Assembly: GCA_029260215.1 (NCBI GenBank) | Contig: JAJDDQ010000030.1 | Span: forward strand, 1 to 64,000 | Source of the DNA: Phycisphaerae bacterium | GTDB lineage: Bacteria; Planctomycetota; Phycisphaerae; UBA1845 | Direction of reading: 5' to 3' | DNA length: 64,000 bases | Part shown: positions 7,811 through 17,111 of the stretch, one piece after another | Layout of the letters: every line of letters starts with the position of its first letter | How positions within the stretch are numbered: the stretch's first letter is position 1 | Position numbers and translations under genes: made by a program | Notes under the pieces: model-generated | What the model saw: the letters and a program-made list of their open reading frames with translations, nothing else | Told to the model about the DNA's origin: nothing | Database searches by the model: none

Positions 7811-9346
7811 ATGTCCCCAAGACGCAAAATACTGATCATCCTCGTCGTCGGCGGTGTCGTGGGGCCTTTGCTCGCGACGGCCGGTGTAGGCCTGTGGCTA
7901 CGCAGCGACGCCTACCGCGAGTCGCTCGAACAACGCATTTCACGCTACTTGCTCATGGACGTCTCCATCGGCTCGGCGAAACCATTGACGCTCCGGTCCC
8001 GCCGGTTGGCCGACGTCGGCGTACGCTCGCCCAAGCAGAATGAAGACGTCTTTGAATGCAAACATGTCGATTGGCGAGCGGTGCAACATCAGGGCGAGAC
8101 AGCCTACGAACTTCTCCTACGCGAGGGTTGGCTGACGGTGGGTGCCCATCAATGGGCGCGCAGCGATTACGACGAAATTCTACGCAAAAGCCTGGGACAC
8201 GATTTCGCAGCCCTGCGCCTTCAGCGCATCCAGTTGGACGACATCGCTCTGCGCTGGAAGCACCCCCGTGCGATTTTGCGTGCGGAAGGCACGTCGGGCG
8301 AAATCGTTTTCGACAACGACGGCATGGGGCACGCCGCACTGGCCGCTGACCGCCTCAACGGAGTCGATGTCGATCCGGATGTCCGCATCACCGCGCGATT
8401 CACGCCCGGCGAAGACACACGCTTCCACGAAATATCGCTCGACATCCCCGACGCGCCGCTGAATGCTTTGGGCGTTGACGCTTTCGTCGGAGGCGTCGTC
8501 ACGCGCGGCCAATTCCGCGGCGAGGTTCGTTATCGACACGGAATGCAGGGGCAGACCGCGAGAGTGAGCGGCGCGGTCCTCGGAGCTTCGCTGAGCGAAC
8601 TGACAGCCGCCCAGCCGGCAGGCCCGTTCACCGGAGAGGTTGACGTGGTCGTGGACGAAGCGGTCTTCAGCGAAACGGAGTTGACCTCTCTACGTTTCAG
8701 CGGGCAACTCAACGGCCTGCAGATTCAACAACTCGCACCGATCCTGCCGGGGCTGACCGGCAACGTTGACCTGCGCATCCACCAAGCCCACTTCCGCAAC
8801 GGGAGCATCGAATACTTCAGCGGAGAGGGAAGTGCCAAAAATGTGTCACTCGATGCCATCGCGTCCCGATTCACAACCGGCAAATTAGCCGGGCAAATGG
8901 AGATCGTGATTCACGCTCTGCTGATCGTCGAGGAGCAACTGGTCTTCGCCGACGCGACCGTGAACGTTCGGCCTCGCGAAGGCGAAACCGGCACCATCGA
9001 CCGCTCCGTCCTGTCTGATTTGTCGAACAGAATGCTCGGGATGGACGCAACCGCCCTCCTCCCGCCAGGCGTCGAGCAGATCGAGTACCGACGCCTCGGC
9101 GCCCGATTCGAATTGAATCGCAACACATTGCGCATCCACGGCACGCACGGGCCGGACGATCGCACGATTCTCACCGTTCACCTCTTCGATCGGGATTTCG
9201 CGATGCTGACCGAACCGAGCACCGAAATCCCCGTCCGCGACATGCTGGCCTGGGCACGTGATCGACTCAACCGCTACGACTTTGAGCGCCTCCGCAACCT
9301 CCTCCTGAGCAGCGACGCCCAACGGGAACGGCCTGACGACAACTGA
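7811..9346 (+). CDS. Membrane-anchored AsmA-like protein
   Basis: A 511-residue protein with one N-terminal membrane segment (ILIILVVGGVVGPLLATAG) after a basic start, followed by a long extracytoplasmic region of alternating beta-strands. The opening pattern (LRSDAYRESLEQRISRYLLMDVSIGSA) and later strand-rich segments (LTGNVDLRIHQAHF, GTIDRSVLSDLSNRMLG) resemble AsmA/TamB/YhdP-type repeats that form lipid-transfer grooves across the envelope. That assignment is by pattern only. It begins 21 bp after aroC and may be co-transcribed with it, though no functional link is evident. It could also be a Planctomycete-specific protein. Confidence 0.6.
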   Translation: MSPRRKILIILVVGGVVGPLLATAGVGLWLRSDAYRESLEQRISRYLLMDVSIGSAKPLTLRSRRLADVGVRSPKQNEDVFECKHVDWRAVQHQGETAYELLLREGWLTVGAHQWARSDYDEILRKSLGHDFAALRLQRIQLDDIALRWKHPRAILRAEGTSGEIVFDNDGMGHAALAADRLNGVDVDPDVRITARFTPGEDTRFHEISLDIPDAPLNALGVDAFVGGVVTRGQFRGEVRYRHGMQGQTARVSGAVLGASLSELTAAQPAGPFTGEVDVVVDEAVFSETELTSLRFSGQLNGLQIQQLAPILPGLTGNVDLRIHQAHFRNGSIEYFSGEGSAKNVSLDAIASRFTTGKLAGQMEIVIHALLIVEEQLVFADATVNVRPREGETGTIDRSVLSDLSNRMLGMDATALLPPGVEQIEYRRLGARFELNRNTLRIHGTHGPDDRTILTVHLFDRDFAMLTEPSTEIPVRDMLAWARDRLNRYDFERLRNLLLSSDAQRERPDDN

Positions 9347-9625
9347 ACCAGCGGCAGCCGTCCGCCGCCGAGAAGTACAGTCAACATCTAATTCCTGCAC
9401 CCACAATGCTTTGCGCCGAAATTTGTCCCGGTTTTACGCACTTTTGTTTGGTCGCCGAGCTGTGACGGTATACACTGGGGAGTCCGATTATCTCGAAATA
9501 GAGAGGATCGTGTCGGCCCGAAGGTCGCCGGGCTGATCGTTGTTCGCCATCGTGGGATGGAGAGATTTCACGAATACCGGGCTGACTTCTCAAAAACAAG
9601 AGCGATCGCGGTGCAGGTAAAAAAC

Positions 9626-11938
9626 ATGACGCAACGCGGTAGAGCACAAATTGGCGCGAATCTGGTGGTCGGCATCCTGTTGGCTGCAACCGCTGACATC
9701 GCGATCGGGCAAACGGCAAACACGGGGCAAGGGCGTATCGCCCTGCTCGAACGGGCGAAAGGTGTGTTCGGCCTGCGCGATGCGGGGTTGGCCTCTCTCG
9801 CCATCGACAACCGTCCTGAAAAAGCCCAACGGGTTCGCGTACCGTTGGCCAACGCGGAATACACGCTGGACATTCAACCGCACTCGGTTCGCGCAGCCAA
9901 CTACGAGGTCCGCTACTACTTCGCGGACGGCACGTACGTTTCAGCCGAACCCGACCCTGTGCGCACGTTCCGCGGAACGGTGGACGGTATCGAAGGCGCA
10001 ATCGTAGCCGGCTCCATGCTGGAAGACGGCATGCTGGCTGTCATAGATTTCCCCGACCACACGCGCCTGTGGATCGAACCGCTGAGTGCGCGCGTCGAAG
10101 GTGCAGCCGTAAGCGACCATGTTTTGTACTGGGGTAAGGACGTCGTTTCCGGCGGCGGATCGTGCGCGACCGAAGCCAACGCAGCAGCAGCAGCCGTCGG
10201 CGGCGAACAGTCGCCCGAGGGCGGCGGCGGGTGCGAAGGTTCCATTTGCGTTACGGAGCTGGCCTGCGATTCAGACACCGAGTACTTCGACGATTGGGGC
10301 AGCCAGGTCGAATCGCGTATCAATTCCGTTACCAATGTCATGAACGTTCAGTACGAACGCGACGTCGGGATCACACATCAAATCACAACGCTGATCGTTC
10401 GCCCCGAGACCGATCCATACACCTCGAACATGAGTAATACGCTGTTGTCACAGTTCCGAACGCATTGGCTGACGGAACACGACGACATCATTCGCGACGT
10501 AGCTGAACTTTTCACCGGACGCAACATCTCAGGCTCGGTCATCGGCCAGGCGTGGACGATCGGCGGCATCTGCACGACGAGCGGGTTCTGCTACGTTCAG
10601 TCGGATTGTTGCGGTTCGTTTTCGTGCGTAACCGATCTGTCCGCCCATGAGCTTGGACACCTGTGGAGAGGTTTCCACTGTAATTGCTTCGGTTTTACGA
10701 TGAATCCGTCGATCACGTGTGCCAACCGATTTCATCCCGAGGAAAACATTCCGGGCATCATCGCACATCGAAACTCGCGCACCTGCCTGTCCGACGTGAC
10801 ACCCACGGGGGTTTTTCCGGTCATCGACTCCTTTGAAACCCCAATTTTGGACAACGCTCAGTGGCTCAACGCGGGCGTGGAAGTCAGCGAGATGGGCGCG
10901 GGCGAACCAAGCCCGCCGTTTTCGATCGACGTGCATGGCCCCGGGCGTATGGAAACCGGTTTTCTCGACGCGTCCGATGTCCCCGAAATTCTTGTGGACT
11001 ATTGGTGGCAGCGCGCCGGCAGCTTCGGGCCGGGTGGCTCACCTGAAGCGGGCGAAGACCTCGTCGTCGAATACCGCAACGCCGACGGTGATTGGATCGA
11101 ATTCGCTCGACACCTCGGCGACCCCGGTGACGGCGGCGACCAGGAACCGTTCGAGCGCGAATGCATCACGCTTGGCCCCGATGCGTCCAGCGGCCTGTTC
11201 CAGGTGCGCTTCCGCGTGATCGATGCGGAGGTCGGAGACCATTTCTTCGTGGACGACGTCCGAATAGTCGATGCCACCCTCAACAACTGCGATTCCGACC
11301 AAACGCCGCCCGAAATCGTTCACGCGACCGGTTTGCAGGGGGAAACCACCCCATTCAGCGGTTTCATCGACCCGCGCAGCGAAAGCACCGACGGGACCAA
11401 TCTTGACCGAGGCCTCACGCAGCTCGACATCGTTTTTTCCGAGCCGGTTGAGCAAATTGGGGGAGGCACCCTATCGCTGGACTCCTTCGTGGTGACTGAG
11501 ACCGGCGGCGGGACTCCGCCCGCGGTTTTGGCATTGCTGACCACGGACATGCCCAGAATCCGCATGACGCTGAGCAAGCCCATCACCCCCGGTGAATACA
11601 CCACTATTCGGGCCGTCGTGCAGGACACGGCTGGTAATCCGATCGCCAATTCTGGTAGTCTGGGGACGGAGGATGAACCGGACCGCATCGACATCGGGTT
11701 CTTGCCTGGTGATATCGATCAGAATGGCGTGGTAGGCCCTGTTGATGTGCTGCGTTATCGGCAGATCCTCAACGAGCTTGTCGCGCCCGAACAGGGCGTC
11801 CTCACGGATTATCTGGACATGGGCAGGGACGGGTTTGTGGACCCGTTCGACGTTTTGATCTTCAGGCAATTGATTAACGGAACCGTTCCCGCAACCCAGC
11901 CGTGGGCGGGGGCGACTTTGAACAACTCCAGGCCATAG
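9626..11938 (+). CDS. Secreted reprolysin-like (M12B-type) metalloprotease with dockerin-like C-terminal module
   Basis: About 770 residues. The frame opens at 9557, but the ATG at 9626 gives a tidy signal peptide (NLVVGILLAATADIAIG). Residues about 50-160 resemble a reprolysin propeptide. The catalytic domain (about 205-400) carries HELGHLWRGFH at 341-351, a metzincin zinc site with Arg instead of the usual Gly at the eighth position, and a later Met (FTMNP) as possible Met-turn. A jelly-roll-like region (405-555) follows. The last 210 residues hold the shared module: SGFIDPRSES, a strand-rich domain, calcium loops at about 696-707 and 731-742, and the terminal ...W-x5-LNNSRP. Probably a calcium-dependent extracellular or surface protease. 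Confidence 0.8.
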   Translation: MTQRGRAQIGANLVVGILLAATADIAIGQTANTGQGRIALLERAKGVFGLRDAGLASLAIDNRPEKAQRVRVPLANAEYTLDIQPHSVRAANYEVRYYFADGTYVSAEPDPVRTFRGTVDGIEGAIVAGSMLEDGMLAVIDFPDHTRLWIEPLSARVEGAAVSDHVLYWGKDVVSGGGSCATEANAAAAAVGGEQSPEGGGGCEGSICVTELACDSDTEYFDDWGSQVESRINSVTNVMNVQYERDVGITHQITTLIVRPETDPYTSNMSNTLLSQFRTHWLTEHDDIIRDVAELFTGRNISGSVIGQAWTIGGICTTSGFCYVQSDCCGSFSCVTDLSAHELGHLWRGFHCNCFGFTMNPSITCANRFHPEENIPGIIAHRNSRTCLSDVTPTGVFPVIDSFETPILDNAQWLNAGVEVSEMGAGEPSPPFSIDVHGPGRMETGFLDASDVPEILVDYWWQRAGSFGPGGSPEAGEDLVVEYRNADGDWIEFARHLGDPGDGGDQEPFERECITLGPDASSGLFQVRFRVIDAEVGDHFFVDDVRIVDATLNNCDSDQTPPEIVHATGLQGETTPFSGFIDPRSESTDGTNLDRGLTQLDIVFSEPVEQIGGGTLSLDSFVVTETGGGTPPAVLALLTTDMPRIRMTLSKPITPGEYTTIRAVVQDTAGNPIANSGSLGTEDEPDRIDIGFLPGDIDQNGVVGPVDVLRYRQILNELVAPEQGVLTDYLDMGRDGFVDPFDVLIFRQLINGTVPATQPWAGATLNNSRP

Positions 11939-12040
11939 AATACTCGTGGTCGGCACTACGGTTCGCGGCATGCGCGCCGGACGACGCGAGGGCAGAGGGT
12001 CTGTCGAAAAGAACGGGTGAAAGGGCAAAGGAACAAGAGA

Positions 12041-14947
12041 ATGAGTATGAGCCGATCGTCAGTCAGTACGCTCGCGGTGTTGATCGCGGGTGTCACGCTT
12101 GGAATCGTTTTGAATTCGTCGCCCGCGTGGGCGGCGGAATCCGATACCCTGCCAGCCGCACGCTATCAGAAGGACGTGAGCGACGCTTTCGGACTTTACG
12201 ATTGCGACGTCGCCCGTCTCGACGTCCAGCACGATGCAGGCCCCGCGTTCGCTCAGCAATTTGTCGTACCCTTTGACGGCGAATCCTACGAGCTGGACAT
12301 CTACCCGCACTCCGTGCGAAGCCCCAATTACAACGTGCTTTATCAAATGCCGGACGGCACGTATGAGTCCGTCGAACCGGGGCCGGTAACGACGATTCGC
12401 GGCATCGTCGTGGGCCAGCCGGGCAGCACGGTCGCGGGTGGTTTCGGCGAGAACGGCCTGTCGGCGGTGGTCTCGCTGGCTGACGGCAGCCGATTCTGGT
12501 TTGAACCGGTGGCACAGAAAGTAGCTGCACAAAACGCGAGAGACTACGTCATCTACGCGGAAGAGGATGCAATTCCGTCCGGCAAGTCGTGTGGTGCGGA
12601 AGCGTTGCATACGATCGTACCCGCCGGCGGTGAACCCGAAGGCCAGCCGCCGGAGGGGTTCGGGTGCAACGGCGACATTTGCGTGGCAGAGCTGGCAATC
12701 GACTCCGACGTTGAATTCTCGAATGATTGGGGCGGCGGTGTCGAAGCGCGGGTCAACAATATCATCAGCGCCATGAACCAACCTTACGAGATGCAGACCG
12801 GCATCTCCCACCAAATTTCGACCATCATCGTTCGCCCCAACGAGCCAGACCCCTACGGTGACAACATCACGTCCTCCGGCCAAATGCTCAGTGCCTTTCA
12901 AAGCCACTGGGTATCTCAGCAAGGAAACGTCCAGAGAGACGTAGCCCAGATGTTCTCAGGCAAGAATCTCGGGAGTTCTCCGGGGGTTGCGTGGCGTTCA
13001 ACGGTTTGCGACCTCGGCCTGTTCGGCGCGTACAACGTGGTCGAATCGGATTGCTGCGGCGCGGGGTTCAACGGCGCGGTGAATATTTCCGCCCACGAAT
13101 TGGGGCACAGTTGGAGCGCTCAGCACTGCGGCCCGGTCGGCGGTTGCGACCCCGGCTCGTTCCCCCCCGGCGGATGCAGTTGCCCATCGACCATCATGCG
13201 CTGCACGGTGAGCACTGCCACGACGTTTGATGATAGCTGCTCCTCGCCTTCCATCATCGCATTTCGCAACAGCCGCACCTGTCTAAGCGACCTCGCTCCG
13301 ATGACAACGTTCCCCTTCAGCGACACGTTCCCAACGGCACCGATCGATCCGATCAAATGGTTGGTCGAGGGCGCAACGGCGGTAAACTTCGGCGCCAATG
13401 AGCCAAGCGCACCACTTTCCATGCAAATCACCGGCCCGACGCGCGCGACAACCGGTTTCCTGGATGCATCAAACATCGAATACGTCGGATTGGAGTACTG
13501 GTGGCAGCGCAGCGGTTCGTTCGGGCCGGGCGGTTCTCCCGAACCCGGCGAGGATCTTCTGATCGAAGTCAACACCGGCGGCGGCCAGTTTGAAGAAGTA
13601 CAGCGTCACCTGGGCGCAGGCCCGGACGACTCCCCCTACGAGCGCGTCTGCATTCTTCTTCCCCCGGAGCTTTCACACGAATCGCTACAAGTACGATTCC
13701 GCATGACCTCCGGCGGCGCGGGCGATCGCTTCTTCATCGACGACGTCAGTTTCGCCGATGGGCACGCTTTCCTCGGAATTGTCGACCAACCCCAAAGCGA
13801 CCAGACCTGCATCGGGGGCACAGCCGATTTCAGCGTGCTGGCAGACGGGGAAAGCCCGTTCTCCTACCAATGGCAACTGGACGGCACGAACATCCCCGGA
13901 GCCAACGATGCCTCACTGCAAATCTCGCCCGTCCAGGCTGAGGATTTCGGCATGTATTCAGTTATCGTCTCCAACGGCTGCGGTGACGTCGCGAGTACAC
14001 AAGCCCCGCTCATCGAAGTGTCCGAGGTCATGATCACAACCCAGCCGCAGAATCAATCCATCTCGGCGGGCAGCACGTTGTTCCTGACAGTGACCGCCAG
14101 CGGAAGCACCGGGCTGCAATGGTTCTTCAACGACAATCCCATCCCGGACGCTACCAGCTCATTCCTGTTCATCTCAAACGTGCAATGCGCGGATCAAGGC
14201 TGCTACCACGTCGTCGCTGGCAACGACTGCAGTGAACTGACATCCGAAGTCGCCGAAGTCACGATCGACGGCGGATGCGGCCCCTTGAATTGCGAAGACT
14301 CCACACCGCCCGCCATCATTCACGGCAGCGGATTGACGGGCGAAACGGTGCCCTACAGTGGCTACATCGATCCGCGCAGAGAAAGCTCGAACGGCGTCGA
14401 TTTTAATGAGGGCATTGCCCAAACGACGATTCTCTTCAACAAGCCGGTTGAGAGTGTCGGCGGCGGGGCTTTGTCGCCCGCCGATTTCGTCGTCACCGAA
14501 ACCGGCGGCGGAACACCGCCGACCGTTACAGCGGTCGATGATTCTCAAATGCCGCTGGTCGTGCTTACCTTCGACCGTCCGATAACTGTCCAGGAATACA
14601 CCACGGTCCAAGCCGTCGTGCAGGACACGCTCGACCCGCCGACCGTCATCAACAACGCGGGCAACCAAGGCCCCGGCGTCGACGAGGCAGACCGCGTCGA
14701 TATCGGATTCCTGCCCGCGGACGTCGATCAAGACGGACAGGCTGGTCCGTTCGACCTTCTGCGCTTCCGCCAGATCGTCAACGACCAATTCACGCCAACG
14801 CAGGGCGTGCAAGCGGATTTTGTGGACATGGACCGCGACGCAGCAGTCGGACCATTCGACTTGTTGGCCTTCCGCCAGTTGGTCAACGGCGTGACGCCGT
14901 CCACACAATCGTGGGCAACACAATCGCTTAACAACGCGCGACCCTAA
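12041..14947 (+). CDS. Secreted reprolysin-like metalloprotease with two Ig-like domains and dockerin-like C-terminal module
   Basis: About 968 residues, a tandem paralog of the protease at 9626. A GTG at 12017 is in frame, but the ATG at 12041 has AAAGGAA upstream and precedes a signal peptide (VLIAGVTLGIVLNSSPAWA). The catalytic site HELGHSWSAQH lies at about 352-362, again without the canonical Gly. A Cys-rich segment with STIMRC as likely Met-turn follows. After a jelly-roll-like region come two Ig-like domains (about 578-665 and 668-745; QPQSDQTC...YQWQLDG and QPQNQSISAG...LQWFFND), which the sister lacks. The final 210 residues are the shared module with two EF-hand-like loops and the terminal W-x5-LNNARP. 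A strong terminator ends the unit. Confidence 0.82.
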   Translation: MSMSRSSVSTLAVLIAGVTLGIVLNSSPAWAAESDTLPAARYQKDVSDAFGLYDCDVARLDVQHDAGPAFAQQFVVPFDGESYELDIYPHSVRSPNYNVLYQMPDGTYESVEPGPVTTIRGIVVGQPGSTVAGGFGENGLSAVVSLADGSRFWFEPVAQKVAAQNARDYVIYAEEDAIPSGKSCGAEALHTIVPAGGEPEGQPPEGFGCNGDICVAELAIDSDVEFSNDWGGGVEARVNNIISAMNQPYEMQTGISHQISTIIVRPNEPDPYGDNITSSGQMLSAFQSHWVSQQGNVQRDVAQMFSGKNLGSSPGVAWRSTVCDLGLFGAYNVVESDCCGAGFNGAVNISAHELGHSWSAQHCGPVGGCDPGSFPPGGCSCPSTIMRCTVSTATTFDDSCSSPSIIAFRNSRTCLSDLAPMTTFPFSDTFPTAPIDPIKWLVEGATAVNFGANEPSAPLSMQITGPTRATTGFLDASNIEYVGLEYWWQRSGSFGPGGSPEPGEDLLIEVNTGGGQFEEVQRHLGAGPDDSPYERVCILLPPELSHESLQVRFRMTSGGAGDRFFIDDVSFADGHAFLGIVDQPQSDQTCIGGTADFSVLADGESPFSYQWQLDGTNIPGANDASLQISPVQAEDFGMYSVIVSNGCGDVASTQAPLIEVSEVMITTQPQNQSISAGSTLFLTVTASGSTGLQWFFNDNPIPDATSSFLFISNVQCADQGCYHVVAGNDCSELTSEVAEVTIDGGCGPLNCEDSTPPAIIHGSGLTGETVPYSGYIDPRRESSNGVDFNEGIAQTTILFNKPVESVGGGALSPADFVVTETGGGTPPTVTAVDDSQMPLVVLTFDRPITVQEYTTVQAVVQDTLDPPTVINNAGNQGPGVDEADRVDIGFLPADVDQDGQAGPFDLLRFRQIVNDQFTPTQGVQADFVDMDRDAAVGPFDLLAFRQLVNGVTPSTQSWATQSLNNARP

Positions 14948-14977
14948 GACCACAACCAGAAAACGTAAACCTTTTCA

Positions 14978-15007
14978 GAGCCGCCATTTACGGGCGGCTC
15001 TTTTTTT
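14978..15007 (+). terminator. Intrinsic terminator after the protease pair
   Basis: GAGCCGCC pairs perfectly with GGCGGCTC around a seven-base loop and is followed at once by seven T. It sits 31 bp after the stop at 14947 and is the clearest intrinsic terminator in the window. Confidence 0.9.
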
Positions 15008-15114
15008 GCCCGCTCCCATGCCCGGCATCGGATGCAAGACCGGGCGATCGTGGTACACTCCCGCATGCGCGGCATAACGCAAAAAGGTCCTAGTTCTTTG
15101 TCAACCCTGAAACG

Positions 15115-15214
15115 ACGGGTGGGTGCCCCACCTCTTCAGAGGTGGGGGATGTATTGTTCGCAGTTCCTTGGATTCGACTTCCCCACGGCTAAAGCCGTGG
15201 GGCACCCAACCCGT
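15115..15214. repeat. Compound inverted repeat made of two nested hairpins
   Basis: The outer arms (15115-15131 and about 15197-15214, ACGGGTGGGTGCCCCAC and its complement with one extra A) pair over a 100-bp span. Each arm also forms its own hairpin: CCCCACCTC/GAGGTGGGG near 15127-15148 and CCCCACGGC/GCCGTGGGG near 15181-15202. This two-headed layout is typical of REP/BIME-type elements or a small non-autonomous element. It lies in the 266-bp space between the terminator and the lipoprotein gene at 15274; nothing else is recognisable there. Confidence 0.7.
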
Positions 15215-15273
15215 CAATTGAGTCGTGACAATGCACTACCGGAACCGAAGCCTGTGGAGAAACTGAAAAAGTG

Positions 15274-17037
15274 ATGCGAAAACTGATCTGGTGCTTGTTG
15301 GTTGCGGTCTTCGCAGTCGGATGCGCTGAGCGAATACCGAGCGATCCTATGCGTGCTGCGGACGTTGTCGCCGAATCGACGCCCGTGGCCGACCTCGTCA
15401 TCGTCGGTGCCAAGATATGGACCGGTACGGGCCTCGACGCAACGGCTGTCGCGGTGGTCGGCGAACGCATCGCAGCCGTCGGCGATGACGCAGCCATTCG
15501 AAAATGGGCAGGACCGAAAACCCGAATCATCGAAGCAGACGGGCGACGGGTGCTGCCGGGTTTGATCGACAGCCACCTCCACATCGTCAGCGGCGGGCAG
15601 CAGCTTGCACGGCTGAACCTGCGCAGCGTCGCATCGCAGGACGAGTTTATCGAAGCGGTAGGCAAGGCGGTTCTGAACCTGCAACCGTCGGGAACGGACC
15701 CGGAAACCGCACCCCCGACCCAACAACGCTGGCTCCTCGGCGGGCGATGGAGCGTCGAAAGCTGGGAAAATCCGGTCTCGCCGCGGAAGGAATGGATCGA
15801 CCCCGGCTCCCCGGAAACACCCGTTTTCCTGTCGCGCATGGACGGGCACCAGGCGTTGGCCAACTCGGCTGCCCTGCTCCACGCCGGCATCGACCGCAAC
15901 GGCCCACCCGATCCGCCCGGCGGCGACATTGAGCGCGATCCCGACACGAACGAACCGACTGGCATACTCAAAGACACCGCCATGAATCTCGTGGCCGACA
16001 TGATTCCCGCACCATCGGACGAAGCACAAGGCGACGCGATGACACGGGCCATGCACCATCTCAACGCCCAGGGCATCACCTGCGTACACGATGTTTCCGG
16101 TCGCGAGGACTTGCCCGTTCTGCTGGCCGCCCACCGCGACAAACGCCTGACCGTCCGCGTTCGCAAATACCTTTCGGTCTCGGACTGGATCAGCGTCATC
16201 GATCAGGTTCAACGCTTTCCAGCCGACGACACATGGTTGTCGGTCGTGGGTTTCAAGGGTTACATGGACGGCTCGCTTGGAAGCAGAACCGCCTACATGT
16301 ACCAGTCCTACGCCGACACAACCGAGGATTCCGAATACCCGTCCGGCTTGCTGATCGACATGGCCGACCCGCCGAAGAAGCTGCGTCACATGATCGAGCG
16401 TGTCGATGCAGCCGGCTTGCAGTGTGCAATTCACGCGATCGGCGATGAAGCCAACCACATCCTGCTGAACATGTACGAAGCTGTCGGTCGCAGGAACGGT
16501 CCACGCGACCGGCGTTTCCGCATCGAACACGCGCAACACCTGCTACCCGAGGACATCGCGCGATTCGGCGAGTTGGGCGTCATCGCGTCGATGCAGCCTC
16601 TGCACAAAGCCGATGACGGCCGCTACGCTGAGGCTGCGCTTGGTGAAGAACAGTTGGCTGGTTCCTATGCATTTCGATCTCTGAACGATTCGGGGGCGTT
16701 GCTCGCTTTTGGAAGCGATTGGCCTGTGGTCAGTTGCGACCCGTTCGCTGGCATGGCAGCCGCGGTAACCGGACGCACCCTGGATGGGAAAATCTGGCTG
16801 CCGGCGGAGCGCATCGGAATCGAGGACGCTTTGCGTGCCTACACGATCAATGCCGCCCAAGCGGCCTTTCTCGAAGAAGACCTCGGCACGATCGAAACGG
16901 GCAAGCTGGCAGACTTCGTGATGCTGTCACAAGACGTTTTGCGTGTTCCCAGCGACGATATCGCCGACACGAAAAACCTGCTCACCGTCGTGGGCGGGCA
17001 AATCGTTTTTGACGTGCGCGAGTCCGCGAACCGATGA
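15274..17037 (+). CDS. Amidohydrolase (YtcJ-like, metal-dependent hydrolase family 3) lipoprotein
   Basis: About 587 residues. GTG (15271) and ATG (15274) are adjacent; GGAGA lies 13 bases upstream of the ATG. A short lipoprotein signal ends at Cys17 (VAVFAVGC), so it is probably membrane-anchored outside the cytoplasm. The amidohydrolase fold is shown by ADLVIVGAKIWTG at the start, the metal motif DSHLHI near residue 100, GYMDGSLGSRTAYM, an IHAIGDEA metal-site His, RIEHAQHL, and FGSDWPV with the late Asp. The C terminus reads TIETGKLADFVML, typical of the small beta domain. YtcJ-like enzymes hydrolyse amides or N-acyl compounds; the substrate here is unknown. Confidence 0.85.
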   Translation: MRKLIWCLLVAVFAVGCAERIPSDPMRAADVVAESTPVADLVIVGAKIWTGTGLDATAVAVVGERIAAVGDDAAIRKWAGPKTRIIEADGRRVLPGLIDSHLHIVSGGQQLARLNLRSVASQDEFIEAVGKAVLNLQPSGTDPETAPPTQQRWLLGGRWSVESWENPVSPRKEWIDPGSPETPVFLSRMDGHQALANSAALLHAGIDRNGPPDPPGGDIERDPDTNEPTGILKDTAMNLVADMIPAPSDEAQGDAMTRAMHHLNAQGITCVHDVSGREDLPVLLAAHRDKRLTVRVRKYLSVSDWISVIDQVQRFPADDTWLSVVGFKGYMDGSLGSRTAYMYQSYADTTEDSEYPSGLLIDMADPPKKLRHMIERVDAAGLQCAIHAIGDEANHILLNMYEAVGRRNGPRDRRFRIEHAQHLLPEDIARFGELGVIASMQPLHKADDGRYAEAALGEEQLAGSYAFRSLNDSGALLAFGSDWPVVSCDPFAGMAAAVTGRTLDGKIWLPAERIGIEDALRAYTINAAQAAFLEEDLGTIETGKLADFVMLSQDVLRVPSDDIADTKNLLTVVGGQIVFDVRESANR

Positions 17038-17111
17038 ATCATTGTGCGTTCGCTCGTACCATCCGATAATAAGATGGGCGATGTTTGGGTTCCGGTACGA
17101 AAGCGCACCCG

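Noticed and set aside
9444-9474. Promoter-like TTGTTT / TATACA upstream of the first metalloprotease
   Set aside because: The spacing is 19 bp and the -35 match is poor; kept only as a weak candidate.
15214-16539. A 441-codon minus-strand frame opposite the amidohydrolase
   Set aside because: The plus strand has clear amidohydrolase motifs; the minus frame has none.
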